Below, one piece after another: positions 51,294 to 59,865 of a stretch of 64,000 bases of DNA. The notes under the pieces were generated by a model, which saw nothing but the letters and a program-made list of their open reading frames with translations, ran no database searches and was not told where the DNA came from. The first letter of the stretch is position 1. Each line of letters opens with the position of its first letter. The stretch is from the NCBI RefSeq assembly GCF_023091225.1, contig NZ_JAHWXM010000001.1:2625913-2689912 (forward strand), read 5' to 3'. A program made the position numbers and the translations under genes. The DNA comes from Microbacterium galbinum. Lineage in GTDB: Bacteria > Actinomycetota > Actinomycetes > Actinomycetales > Microbacteriaceae.

Positions 51294-51869
51294 ATGTCAA
51301 GTTCGAAGACGGGGTACCACCACGGCGATCTCGCGCGCGCCCTCGAAGACGCCGCGATGCAGTTGCTCGAGCGGATGCCGGCCGCCGACATCAGCCTGCG
51401 CGAGGTCGCTCGCGCCGCCGACGTCAGCCACAACGCGCCATACCACCACTTCTCCGATCGCCTCGGTCTGCTCAAGGCGATCGCCGAGCGCAGCATGGCC
51501 GATCTGCTCGCCCAGGTGCAGAACGCGACGACGGATGCCGCGACCCCGCGGGCGGCGCTCGCCGCGGGCGGCGAGGCCTACATCCGCTTCGCCGTCGAGC
51601 ATCCGCATGCCTTCGACGCCGTCTACGACCCCACGGTCTGCGTGCCGGGCTCGCCCACCGCGACGATGGCCCCGCTGATCGATGCGCTCGAAGGAGCGCT
51701 CGCCGCAGCGGCCGCCGCCACCGGACTCGACCGCCCCACCGACGTCGTCGCGCTCTGGGGCCTCATCCACGGCCTCGGCACCCTCGCCGCCGCCGGGCAC
51801 TTCGGCCTCGACGACGCCCTCGCCTCCTACGAGGCTCTTCTGGGCAGGCTGCTGCCCGCCGGGGTGTGA
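51294..51869 (+). CDS. TetR-family transcriptional regulator
   Basis: A 191-residue repressor. The N-terminal DNA-binding domain begins SKTGYHHGDLARALEDAAMQ, with HTH ISLREVARAADVSHNAPYHHF. The C-terminal part is a helical ligand domain of the TetR_C WHG-like group (ALWGLIHGLGTLAAAGHFGL). I chose the ATG at 51294 because GACAAT lies seven bases before it and family members start just before SKTGYHHGDL. An ATG three codons upstream is possible. It is divergent from a quinone reductase gene and preceded by tandem dyads, so it is likely an electrophile- or quinone-responsive repressor; the ligand is inference. Confidence 0.88.
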   Translation: MSSSKTGYHHGDLARALEDAAMQLLERMPAADISLREVARAADVSHNAPYHHFSDRLGLLKAIAERSMADLLAQVQNATTDAATPRAALAAGGEAYIRFAVEHPHAFDAVYDPTVCVPGSPTATMAPLIDALEGALAAAAAATGLDRPTDVVALWGLIHGLGTLAAAGHFGLDDALASYEALLGRLLPAGV

Positions 51870-51953
51870 TCCGGAGCGCGCCCCTGCCGAACCTGGGAGC
51901 CGTCAAAGGCTTCTTCCACCGTGCGCACAGGCGACCTTTCGTAGATTGTCGGG

Positions 51954-53471
51954 ATGCCCTATTCCGCCCACCGACCGGGTCGCTTCGACTCGCAGGGTCG
52001 GATCATCATCGACGGCGACCCGAACGCCGCGACGGATGACCTCGACTTCCTGCGCGAGTACGAGCCCACAGGTTCCGCCGACGAGCCGTTCATCACGGAC
52101 TCCGCCACGCGCGAGACCCCGCGCCCGGAGACCGCCGACGACTCGGCAGAAGCGGATGCCGCGGCATCCGCGCCGTCGAAGCCTGCCCGCGCGCCGCGCC
52201 CGCCGCGCGAGCGCAGGCCCCGCGCGCCGCGCACCCCGGGCTCGCGCCTGCGGCAGCTCGCGATCCTCGGCGGGGCCGAGGGCGAGATCCTCGACCGCGT
52301 CCCCGGCGAGACGCCGCGCTTCGTGCAGATGTTCTTCGTGCTCGCCGGCACCGCCCTCGTCTCGGCGATCTCGATGCTGTTCGCGCTCACGACCGGTGTT
52401 GGGGCCGCGATCTGGCTGGCCGTTCCGCTCGCTCTCGTCTGGGCGCTCATCATCTTCAATCTCGATCGCTTCCTCACCTCGACCATGGCGTCGACGCGCA
52501 ACGTGTGGCGCCTCATCGGCCTCGCGATCCCCCGAGTGATCATGGCTGCGATCATCGGATTCGTGGTCGCCGAGCCGCTCGTGCTGCAGGTGTTCCACAA
52601 CGACATCGCCCGCGAGGTCGCCTCGACCAACATCACGCAGTCGCAGACCGACCAGGAGGCCCTCGAGTCCGGCCCCGAGAAGATCGCTCTCGACGCCGCG
52701 ACCGCCAAGGTCGCCGAGCTCGAGAACCAGGCGGCGACGGGCATCGTGGCGGGAACCGATTCGTCGTCGGCATCCGAATCCGCCGCCCAGGCGACCGTCG
52801 ACGACCTCACGACCAAGCTCGCGGATCAGCAGACCGTCATCGACCAGGCCCGCGCGCTCTACCAGTGCGAACTCACCGGCGAGGGCGCGGGCACGGTGCC
52901 CGGCTGCACCGGGGTGAACGGCGAGGGCGCGAGCTCCGACGCCGCCCAGGCCCAGCTCGCCCAGGCCCAGCAGACCTACGACGGCCTCGCCGAGCAGCTG
53001 CGCGTCGCGAACGAGGAGCTCGCCACGGCCGGCACCGCCGCGAAGGAGAACACCTCGACCTCCGAGGCGACGAACCGCCAGACCGCGCAGGACCAGCTGC
53101 CCGCCGCACGCGACACCTACGACCAGGCGCTCGCGGCCTACAACGCCCGAGCGGACGCTGTGGCGCAGGGCAACGCCGGAGCGACCGGCCTCCTCAGCCA
53201 GATCAGCGGGCTGAACCGCCTGAGCGAGAAGGAGCCCACGATCCTCTGGGCGCACATCCTCATCGCCGCGCTGTTCTTCATGATCGAGCTGCTGCCCGTG
53301 CTGGTGAAGGTGCTCACCTCGTACGGCGACCCGAGCCTCTACGAGAAGGCCGCGGCGATCCGGAAGCAGGTCGCGCTCGATAAGGTCACCGCTGAGGGCT
53401 TCGCCGATCGCGCCTCGATCGTGCAGACGCAGTCGGCCGCGGTGACCGAGACGGCGGCGCGCACGAGCTGA
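51954..53471 (+). CDS. DUF4407-domain membrane protein with central coiled coil
   Basis: A 505-residue protein. A 95-residue charged, Pro/Arg-rich cytoplasmic lead is followed by two close transmembrane helices with the DUF4407 motif IIFNLDRFLTST, then a third (AIPRVIMAAIIGFVVAEPLV). A coiled-coil extracytoplasmic region of about 190 residues follows, with a C-x-n-C pair (LYQCELTGEG, VPGCTG). A last helix (ILIAALFFMIELLPVLVKVL) and a cytoplasmic tail complete it. Function unknown; the shape suggests a membrane scaffold or mechanosensing part. The ATG follows TAGATT by six bases. Confidence 0.85.
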   Translation: MPYSAHRPGRFDSQGRIIIDGDPNAATDDLDFLREYEPTGSADEPFITDSATRETPRPETADDSAEADAAASAPSKPARAPRPPRERRPRAPRTPGSRLRQLAILGGAEGEILDRVPGETPRFVQMFFVLAGTALVSAISMLFALTTGVGAAIWLAVPLALVWALIIFNLDRFLTSTMASTRNVWRLIGLAIPRVIMAAIIGFVVAEPLVLQVFHNDIAREVASTNITQSQTDQEALESGPEKIALDAATAKVAELENQAATGIVAGTDSSSASESAAQATVDDLTTKLADQQTVIDQARALYQCELTGEGAGTVPGCTGVNGEGASSDAAQAQLAQAQQTYDGLAEQLRVANEELATAGTAAKENTSTSEATNRQTAQDQLPAARDTYDQALAAYNARADAVAQGNAGATGLLSQISGLNRLSEKEPTILWAHILIAALFFMIELLPVLVKVLTSYGDPSLYEKAAAIRKQVALDKVTAEGFADRASIVQTQSAAVTETAARTS

Positions 53472-53489
53472 GGGGTTTCATCCCCCGGT

Positions 53490-53545
53490 GAGGGGTCAAG
53501 ACACGCCGCAACGGATGCCGAGTGAGCGGCGTGTCCTGACTCCTC
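53490..53545. repeat. Palindromic repeat family A, copy 3
   Basis: The arms 53490-53509 (GAGGGGTCAAGACACGCCGC) and 53526-53545 are inverted copies over 20 bp with two mismatches. It lies 18 bp after the DUF4407 stop, before a tandem gene, and so may terminate the DUF4407 transcript. Confidence 0.8.
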
Positions 53546-53631
53546 GCGATGGCGGCGGGTTCTCAGACTCGGTCTGAGACCGGTCACGGAAACCGACCCG
53601 CGGTGTCGGCGACCGGCGCTAGCGTTAGAAC

Positions 53632-54645
53632 ATGGTCAACTATCGCTATCTCGGCAACAGTGGTCTCAAGATCTCTGAGATCACCTACGGCAACTGGGTC
53701 ACCCACGCCTCTCAGGTCGGCGACGACGCCGCCGTCAAGACGGTGCACGCGGCGCTCGACGCCGGCATCACCACGTTCGACACCGCCGACACCTACGCCA
53801 ACACCGCGGCCGAGGTCGTGCTCGGCAAGGCCCTCGAGGGGCAGCGGCGCGCAGGCCTCGAGATCTTCACCAAGGTCTACTTCCCGACCGGTCCCAAGGG
53901 CCCGAACGACACCGGCCTCAGCCGCAAGCACATCATGGAGTCGATCAACGGCTCGCTGACCCGTCTCGGCACCGACTACGTCGACCTCTACCAGGCGCAC
54001 CGCTTCGACTACGAGACCCCGCTCGAGGAGACGTTCCAGGCCTTCGCCGATGTCGTCCGCCAGGGCAAGGCGCTCTACATCGGTGTCTCGGAGTGGACGG
54101 CCGAGCAGCTGCGCGAGGGCCACGCGCTCGCCCAGCAGCTCGGCATCCAGCTCATCTCGAACCAGCCCCAGTACTCGATGCTGTGGCGCGTCATCGAGGG
54201 CAAGGTCGTTCCGGCCTCCGAAGAGCTCGGCATCTCGCAGATCGTCTGGTCGCCGATGGCGCAGGGCGTGCTCAGCGGCAAGTACCTGCCCGGTCAGCCC
54301 GTGCCCGAGGGTTCGCGCGCGACCGACCCGCACAGCGGTGCCGACTTCATCAAGAACTTCCTGCAGGACGACATCCTCACCGCGGTCCAGCGCCTCAAGC
54401 CGATCGCCGAGCAGGCGGGTCTCACGATGCCGCAGCTCGCGATCGCCTGGGTGCTGCAGAACCCGAACATCGCGGCAGCCCTGGTCGGAGCATCGCGCCC
54501 CGAGCAGCTCGCCGACACCGTCAAGGCATCGGGAGTGAAGCTCGACGCCGACACGATGGCGGCGATCGACACCGCCCTCGGCGACACCGTCAACCGCGAC
54601 GCCGAGCACACCTACTCGACCTCGCCGAAGACCCGCCTGGTCTGA
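53632..54645 (+). CDS. Aldo/keto reductase (K+-channel beta-subunit-like, AKR6/YdjG-type)
   Basis: A 337-residue NADPH-dependent reductase of (beta/alpha)8 fold. The catalytic tetrad is visible: Asp in FDTADTYANTAAE, Tyr of the same segment, Lys in EIFTKVYF and His in YQAHRFD. The cofactor strand IVWSPMAQGVLSGKYLPG is typical of the channel-beta-subunit-like branch. It reduces aldehydes or ketones; the natural substrate is unknown. The ATG is six bases after TAGCGT. A strong terminator hairpin follows at 54670-54706. Confidence 0.92.
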   Translation: MVNYRYLGNSGLKISEITYGNWVTHASQVGDDAAVKTVHAALDAGITTFDTADTYANTAAEVVLGKALEGQRRAGLEIFTKVYFPTGPKGPNDTGLSRKHIMESINGSLTRLGTDYVDLYQAHRFDYETPLEETFQAFADVVRQGKALYIGVSEWTAEQLREGHALAQQLGIQLISNQPQYSMLWRVIEGKVVPASEELGISQIVWSPMAQGVLSGKYLPGQPVPEGSRATDPHSGADFIKNFLQDDILTAVQRLKPIAEQAGLTMPQLAIAWVLQNPNIAAALVGASRPEQLADTVKASGVKLDADTMAAIDTALGDTVNRDAEHTYSTSPKTRLV

Positions 54646-54669
54646 GCATCCGCGTCTGACGCACACGTA

Positions 54670-54706
54670 CGAGGCCCCCTGTCGCACACCGCGGCAGGGG
54701 GCCTCG
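54670..54706 (+). terminator. Hairpin after the aldo/keto reductase gene
   Basis: The arms CGAGGCCCCCTG (54670-54681) and CAGGGGGCCTCG (54695-54706) pair perfectly over 12 bp with a 13-base loop, followed by TCGTGT. It has no true T-tract but is the only strong stem after the gene and probably ends the transcript. Confidence 0.75.
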
Positions 54707-54788
54707 TCGTGTGGGAGGGGCTTCGGGGATTGAAGCCGGGGGCGATGGGTCTCGGCGCCCACAGACGCGGCGACGGTGTTGCGGACGG

Positions 54789-55994
54789 TCAGCGGATGCC
54801 GGCGCGCGCCACGAGCCACGGCACTGCGACATCGACGAACCGCTCGATGTCGGATGCCTCGGTGTAGAGGTGCACCGAGAGCCGCACGTACCCGGCGCCT
54901 CCGAAGCTCGTGAATGCGGTCTCGATGCCGGTCGCGGGGAGGATCTCGGCGCGCAGCGCATCCGCCTCTTCCCGGGTCGCCCCCAGCCCGCGCGGCAGGC
55001 GGATCAGTCGCATCGACGGGACCGGCGAGGGGACCGGCGTGAGCGGTTCCGCATCGGCGAAGCGACGGAACGCCGCCGCGATCGCCTCGGCCCCGGCATC
55101 CGCCATCTCGGTCATGGCCGTGCGCGTGCGCTCCCACCCGATCTCGCGCTCGACGAACTCGATCGCGGTCGGCGTCGCGAGATACCCGGTCGCGTCGATC
55201 GTGCCCTGGTAGTCGAAGCGCGAGGGGAAGGGATCGTGCGCGTTCCACGAGTCGATCAGCGGCCAGAGGTCGTCGCGATCCGCGGCGGTCGTCACCAGCA
55301 GCGCAGACCCGCGCGGCGCGCACGGCCACTTGTGCAGATTGCCGAACCACCACGTGCCGCCCGCCGCCGACGCGGCATCCGGGAGGAGGCCCGGCGCGTG
55401 CGCACCGTCGATCAGCGTGCGCGCACCGTGGTGCGCGGCGATGTCGGCGATGCGTCGCGTCGGCATCAGCCGTGCCGTCGGCGACGTGATCTGATCGACC
55501 ACGACGAGACGCGCACGATCGCCGATTTCGGCGGCGAATCGGTCGACGACCTCGTCGTCGGAGGCGAGCAGCGGGATCGCCACCGTGCGGACGGTCGCAC
55601 CCGTGCGGCGCGCCAACCGCTCCGCGCCCATCGTCACCGCGCCGTATCCGTGATCGGTGACGATGATCTCGTCTCCGGGTTCGAGGTGCATCGCGTTGTA
55701 GACCACGGTCGCCGCGGCCGAGGCGTTCGGCACGAAGGCGACGTCATCGGCGCGCGCACCCACGAAGGGTGCCGTGCGCTCGCGGGCCTCGCGCGTGCGC
55801 TCGCCGAGAGTCGGAAACCACGCGACGGGATTGAGGTCGCCCTGGCGGCGCAGAGCATCCTGATGCTCGATCACGGCGGTCGGCGGAGCGCCGAACGATC
55901 CGTGATTGAGGTGCACGATCGCGGGATCGAGGGGCCACGCGTCGCGTGCCCGCGCGAACGAACGCAGCGCCACGGGAGCGGGGAAGGCTGTCAT
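54789..55994 (-). CDS. Class V aminotransferase family protein (isopenicillin-N-epimerase-like)
   Basis: A 401-residue PLP enzyme of the cysteine desulfurase/class V fold. The start AIVHLNHGSFGAPPTAVIEH matches isopenicillin-N-epimerase-like members. VVVDQITSPTARLMP and the DGAHAPG Asp-x-x-His cover the cofactor ring contact. The PLP lysine lies in FGNLHKWPCAPRGSALL. The natural reaction of these chromosomal homologues is unknown; desulfuration, epimerisation or ergothioneine-type C-S cleavage are possible. The ATG is placed at the conserved N-terminus. Confidence 0.87.
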   Translation of the reverse strand: MTAFPAPVALRSFARARDAWPLDPAIVHLNHGSFGAPPTAVIEHQDALRRQGDLNPVAWFPTLGERTREARERTAPFVGARADDVAFVPNASAAATVVYNAMHLEPGDEIIVTDHGYGAVTMGAERLARRTGATVRTVAIPLLASDDEVVDRFAAEIGDRARLVVVDQITSPTARLMPTRRIADIAAHHGARTLIDGAHAPGLLPDAASAAGGTWWFGNLHKWPCAPRGSALLVTTAADRDDLWPLIDSWNAHDPFPSRFDYQGTIDATGYLATPTAIEFVEREIGWERTRTAMTEMADAGAEAIAAAFRRFADAEPLTPVPSPVPSMRLIRLPRGLGATREEADALRAEILPATGIETAFTSFGGAGYVRLSVHLYTEASDIERFVDVAVPWLVARAGIR

Positions 55995-56076
55995 CGCGGG
56001 GCTTTCCACATTCTGTTGTCTGCTCCTGCCGGTCATCCGGGCGGCGCGGGCGAGAGGCGCGCGGCGCGCGAACCCG

Positions 56077-56586
56077 TCAGGCGAGTGTGATGTCGACCTG
56101 GATCTCCGCCGCCAGCTTCTCGAGGTCGGTGCGCAGCGCATCGAGATCAGCGGATGCCGGCACCGTCGCCGTGACCGTCGACTCGAACAGGCGCCCACCG
56201 GCCATCGCGGCGTCGCGCGTCTCGGTGTCCATGCTCGTGATGCTGAGGGCGTGGGAGGTCAGAACGCCGGAGATCTCGTGGACGATCCCCGCGCGGTCGT
56301 TGCCCAGCACCGAGAGCGAGATCGAACTCGCGTCGCGGTGGGCCGCGGCATCCGATCCGGTGTGGATCGTCACCGTGAGCAGTCCGGTCAGGGCGCGCAG
56401 CGCGGCCTGCAGTTCGGCGACCCGATCGGCGGCCACCGAGACCTCGATCACCCCGGCGAAGGTGCCCGCGAGCTCGGCGAGGCGGCTGTTCTCCCAGTTG
56501 CCCCCGTGGGCATCGACGGCATCGGCGACGGCGGCGACGAGGCCCGGACGGTCTGCACCCGCGACGGTGAGGATCAGAGTAGTCAT
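56077..56586 (-). CDS. Tandem ACT-domain protein (GcvR-like)
   Basis: A 169-residue protein consisting of two ACT domains: MTTLILTVAGADRPGLVAAV to about 75 and ISLSVLGNDRAGIVHEISGV to the end. The Gly-rich turns (DRPG and DRAG) that bind small ligands at the domain interface are present. There is no DNA-binding domain. The family includes GcvR, which modulates glycine-cleavage regulators, so an amino-acid sensor role is likely. The ATG follows TACGCT by six bases. It lies upstream of the class V aminotransferase gene on the same strand, 82 bp from its start. Confidence 0.85.
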   Translation of the reverse strand: MTTLILTVAGADRPGLVAAVADAVDAHGGNWENSRLAELAGTFAGVIEVSVAADRVAELQAALRALTGLLTVTIHTGSDAAAHRDASSISLSVLGNDRAGIVHEISGVLTSHALSITSMDTETRDAAMAGGRLFESTVTATVPASADLDALRTDLEKLAAEIQVDITLA

Positions 56587-56626
56587 GGGGTCAGCGTAGT
56601 CGGCGGGGCGCGAGCGGCCCGGGCCT

Positions 56627-56700
56627 AACTCAGGAAGAACGGATGCCGGGGCGCGTGAAACGGCCCGAATCAGCCGATTTCGACACGATGTTCCTGAGTT
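56627..56700. repeat. Inverted repeat AACTCAGGAA with a 54-base spacer
   Basis: The 10-bp arms AACTCAGGAA (56627-56636) and TTCCTGAGTT (56691-56700) lie in the gap between the ACT gene and the cysteine synthase-like gene. No gene is in the spacer. Role unknown. Confidence 0.45.
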
Positions 56701-56725
56701 GGGTACGGGGCGTCTCGGGGTGGGA

Positions 56726-56750
56726 CCCTTCGACAGGCTCAGGGACCCAG
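56726..56750. repeat. CTTCGACAGG-type dispersed repeat, intergenic copy
   Basis: This holds CTTCGACAGGCTCAGGGACC in the same orientation as the left copy at 47246. It is a single arm here. Nine bases on, a different hairpin-forming repeat (56759-56841) begins. The copy lies in a gap of 257 bp (56587-56843). Confidence 0.8.
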
Positions 56751-56758
56751 TCTCTGGG

Positions 56759-56841
56759 GCCCTTCGTCGCGCTGCGCTCGCTCAGGAACCGGGTCTGGGC
56801 AACGGCCCCTGAGCGAGGAGCGCAGCGACGAGACGAAGGGC
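56759..56841. repeat. Second hairpin repeat, GCCCTTCGTCGCGCTGCGCT type
   Basis: The left arm GCCCTTCGTCGCGCTGCGCT... (56759-56786) and right arm (56808-56841) are inverted copies apart from two short insertions in the right arm. The right arm ends two bases before the stop codon of the PLP enzyme at 56844. It might act as that gene's terminator. Confidence 0.65.
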
Positions 56842-56843
56842 GC

Positions 56844-57911
56844 TCAGTCGGCGAGCTCGGTCCAGAGGCCGGTGTCGAGGAAGCCATCGAGGCGGGCGCG
56901 GTGCGGGGCGAGGTCCCAACCCTGCGCCGCGACCCACTCGTCGGAGTAGTAGGTGCCGGCGTAGCGGACTCCGCTGTCGCAGATCAGGGTCACGACGCTC
57001 CCGGTCTCACCCGCGGCACGCATGCGCGCGATCAGCTGGAAGGCGCCGTACAGGTTCGTGCCGGTCGACCCGCCCGCCCAGTGCAGGGTGCGCTCGCGCA
57101 GCAGACGGATCGCCGCGATCGAGCCGGCGTCGGGCACGCGGATCATCTCGTCGATCACGCTCGGAACGAACGACGGCTCCACGCGCGGTCGACCGATGCC
57201 CTCGATGCGGCTCGGGTGCCCGGCCGGAGCATCCGGAGTTCCCGCCCAGCCGTCGTAGAACGCCGAACCCTCGGGATCGACGACCGCGATCTCGGTCGTG
57301 TGCCGCCGGTAGCGCACGTACCGGCCGAACGTGGCGCTCGTGCCGCCGGTCCCGGCGCCGACCACGATCCAGCGGGGGATCGGGTGCCGCTCCTGCGACA
57401 GCTGGCTGAACACGCTCTCGGCGATGTTGTTGTTGCCGCGCCAGTCGGTCGCGCGCTCGGCGTAGGTGAACTGGTCGAGGTAGTGGCCGTGGCAGTCGGC
57501 GGCGAGGCGGCGGGCCTCGGGCGACATGTCCTCGGCGCGGTCGACGAAGTGGCAGGTGCCGCCGTAGAACTCGATGAGGTCGATCTTCTCCTGCACGGTC
57601 GAGCGCGGCACGACGGTCACGAACGGGAGCCCGAGCATCCGGGCGAAGTACGCCTCGGAGACGGCAGTCGAACCGCTCGACGATTCGACGAGGGTCGTGT
57701 CGCCCCGGATGAGTCCGTTGACGAGGCCGTAGAGGATCAGCGACCGCGCCAGGCGGTGCTTGAGCGACCCGGTCGGATGCACCGACTCGTCCTTCAGGTA
57801 CAGGTCGATGCCCCACTCGGCGGGCAGCGGGAAGACGTGCAAGTGGGTGTCGGCACTGCGGTTGGCGTCGGCCTCCAGCAGAGCGATCGCGTTGCTGGTC
57901 CAGGAATCCAC
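56844..57911 (-). CDS. PLP-dependent cysteine synthase-fold enzyme (Cds1-like cysteine desulfhydrase)
   Basis: A 355-residue fold-type II PLP enzyme. The cofactor lysine is in [15 protein letters not shown], the substrate loop is [20 protein letters not shown], and the phosphate-binding glycine loop is [15 protein letters not shown]. The subfamily stretches [16 protein letters not shown] and [16 protein letters not shown] resemble mycobacterial Cds1 (Rv3684), which releases H2S from cysteine, rather than CysK. The serine acetyltransferase gene is not adjacent. The GTG start is six bases after TACGCT and begins MDSWTSNAI. Confidence 0.85.
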   Translation of the reverse strand: MDSWTSNAIALLEADANRSADTHLHVFPLPAEWGIDLYLKDESVHPTGSLKHRLARSLILYGLVNGLIRGDTTLVESSSGSTAVSEAYFARMLGLPFVTVVPRSTVQEKIDLIEFYGGTCHFVDRAEDMSPEARRLAADCHGHYLDQFTYAERATDWRGNNNIAESVFSQLSQERHPIPRWIVVGAGTGGTSATFGRYVRYRRHTTEIAVVDPEGSAFYDGWAGTPDAPAGHPSRIEGIGRPRVEPSFVPSVIDEMIRVPDAGSIAAIRLLRERTLHWAGGSTGTNLYGAFQLIARMRAAGETGSVVTLICDSGVRYAGTYYSDEWVAAQGWDLAPHRARLDGFLDTGLWTELAD

Positions 57912-57930
57912 CGTTCGAGCGTACCCGGGC

Positions 57931-59043
57931 TCAGTTGTCGGTGTAGCCGCCTTCGCCGGTGTCGCCGTCGTAGGTGAACGTGCGGTCCGACAGGACGATC
58001 TCGATGTCGGAGCCGAGAGGTTGCTCCGAGAGCAGCAGCTCCTCGAGCTTCGCGGCACGCTGCAGGTACTCCGAGGTGTCGGCCCCGAACGACGCGGCGA
58101 GCTTCATGTCGGTCATGAGGTAGAGGTAGGCGCTGACGGCCGTGCGGTTGAACTCGGTGTCGGGGATCCTCTCCCACAGCGACCCGTCGGTGCGCGCGGC
58201 CTTGTACTCATCGATCTTGTTCTGCAGGGTGGCCTTGGCCGAGCCTCCGGTGTCGGGCAGAGAGGGCGCGTCGTCGGGCTCTGCGGGTTCGGCCTCGGTG
58301 TCGCCGGGATCGGGGGCGGTCTGACCGGAGTCGTCGGAATCGGATGCCGGTGCCGATTCGCCGCGGTCGCCCAGGCCCCGGGGGATGATGCCGATGACCA
58401 GGGCCACCAGGACGCCGATGACCGCGATCGCGATGAGGACCACGACGAGCGTGCCGCGCCGGGGAGTCGACGGAGCGGCCGCGGGCGCGCCGTAGGCAGG
58501 GCCCACCGGGTAACCGTTCGCCGCCGGGTAGCCGCCCACCGGTGGCGAGGCCCCCGCGGGAGGCTGGGCCGGGTACGTCTGCTGCGGCGGATACGTCTGC
58601 GGCGGATGGGCCGGGGCGGATGCCGGAGTCGGAGCCGAAACGGATTCGGGAGACTGAGCGGATGCCGAGGCCGGAGCCGCGGTCGGAGCCGCGGTCGGAG
58701 CTGCGGGCGGAGCGGCGGCGGCCGGCTGATACGTCGGAGCCCCGGGGTGCGCGGGAGGAGCCTGGTACGCGGGGGCCGGCTGGTACGCCGGAGTCGGCCG
58801 GTAGCTCCCGGGCGGCTGGTAAACGGGTGGCTGGTACGCCGGCGGCTGGTGCGCGGGGCGGTGACCGGGCGGCAGCGGGGCGCCGGCCGGGAGAGTGGGG
58901 GCTGCGGCATCCGCTCCTACCGGCGGAGCCAACGGCGGCTGCGCGGGCGGAGGGGGAGAGACGGGCGTGGGCGCCTCCGGCGGGACGACCGCGTCGGCAT
59001 CCGCTCCCGCTGCGGCGTCGGGCGTCCGGTCGTCGCCCCTCAC
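57931..59043 (-). CDS. Proline-rich single-pass membrane protein
   Basis: A 370-residue protein of unknown function. The cytoplasmic N-terminal 185 residues are Pro/Ala/Gln/Tyr-rich with AYQPP/TYPPQ-type repeats. One transmembrane helix ([20 protein letters not shown]) follows, then an acidic linker. The extracytoplasmic 110-residue domain is helical ([40 protein letters not shown]). Such proline-rich leaders are known in DUF4190/DUF4352-like actinobacterial membrane proteins. The GTG start overlaps the stop of the GntR gene (GTGA), so it is translationally coupled to the regulator and is the last gene of the rbs operon. Confidence 0.8.
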   Translation of the reverse strand: MRGDDRTPDAAAGADADAVVPPEAPTPVSPPPPAQPPLAPPVGADAAAPTLPAGAPLPPGHRPAHQPPAYQPPVYQPPGSYRPTPAYQPAPAYQAPPAHPGAPTYQPAAAAPPAAPTAAPTAAPASASAQSPESVSAPTPASAPAHPPQTYPPQQTYPAQPPAGASPPVGGYPAANGYPVGPAYGAPAAAPSTPRRGTLVVVLIAIAVIGVLVALVIGIIPRGLGDRGESAPASDSDDSGQTAPDPGDTEAEPAEPDDAPSLPDTGGSAKATLQNKIDEYKAARTDGSLWERIPDTEFNRTAVSAYLYLMTDMKLAASFGADTSEYLQRAAKLEELLLSEQPLGSDIEIVLSDRTFTYDGDTGEGGYTDN

Positions 59044-59864
59044 GGCTGGACCCTCGTGCTGCCGGCGAGGGTCATGCCACCGCGGCCGTCGACGTGCAGG
59101 AGGGAGGCCTGCGACTGCTCCTGCTGCAGCTGGAACTCGAAGCGCGAGCGGTCGCCGCGGTGGTAGGCGATGAAGTACTCGATCGGGGTGTCGTCGTCGG
59201 TGCGGCTCACGCTGCGCAGGCGCAGCAGGGCGGATCCGGCGCTGACGCCGAGGTGGCCGGCCTGTTCGTGCGTCGCGACCGTGGCCTCGGCCGATCGCAC
59301 ACCGCGGGTGGCGACGATGCCGTGCTCGGCGAGCACCCGGTACAGAGAGGAGTCCGACAGATCGACGCCCAGGGTGACCGCGCCGACGGCATCCGGCATC
59401 CACGTGGTCGACAGCGACCAGGGCTCGTCATCGACGTGGCGCAGCCGCTCGAGCACCACGACCCGCGACCCGACCGGGATCTCGAGGGCCGCCGCGATCT
59501 CGTCGTCGGCGACGGCGAATTCGTGGCGCAGCACGTCGCTGTGCACGTGGCCGCCACGACGCTCGACGTCGTCGTACAGACCCACGAGCGTGTGCACCAG
59601 GCTCTCCGCCGTGCGCGGGCGCGAGACGAAGGTGCCCTTGCCCTTGACGCGCTCGACGAGACCCTCGTGCTCGAGCTGCGCGAGGGCCTGGCGCACGACG
59701 GTGCGCGAGACGCCGTAGCGCTCGCAGAGTCCGTGCTCACCCGGGAGGGGATCGCCCGGCTGCAACCCGTCGCGCGCGATGCCGTCGACGATCAGCTGCC
59801 GCAACTGGTCGTACATGGGTGCGGCGGAGTGGCGGTCGATCGCGTCGGGAAGCACGGCGGACAT
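59040..59864 (-). CDS. GntR/HutC-family regulator (UTRA domain)
   Basis: A 274-residue transcription factor. The N-terminal winged helix reads MYDQLRQLIVDGIARDGLQP, DPLPGEHGLCERYGVSRTVV and RQALAQLEHEGLVERVKGKG. Residues from about 95 form a UTRA ligand domain (VVVLERLRHVDDEPWSLSTT, PIEYFIAYHRGDRSRFEFQL). Its place directly after rbsK-rbsD implies sensing of ribose or a phosphate ester. It is the best candidate for binding the TGTCRTTACA sites near rbsK and eda (GTnnnnAC core). The ATG is 1 bp after the rbsD stop. Confidence 0.9.
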   Translation of the reverse strand: MSAVLPDAIDRHSAAPMYDQLRQLIVDGIARDGLQPGDPLPGEHGLCERYGVSRTVVRQALAQLEHEGLVERVKGKGTFVSRPRTAESLVHTLVGLYDDVERRGGHVHSDVLRHEFAVADDEIAAALEIPVGSRVVVLERLRHVDDEPWSLSTTWMPDAVGAVTLGVDLSDSSLYRVLAEHGIVATRGVRSAEATVATHEQAGHLGVSAGSALLRLRSVSRTDDDTPIEYFIAYHRGDRSRFEFQLQQEQSQASLLHVDGRGGMTLAGSTRVQP

Positions 59865-59865
59865 G

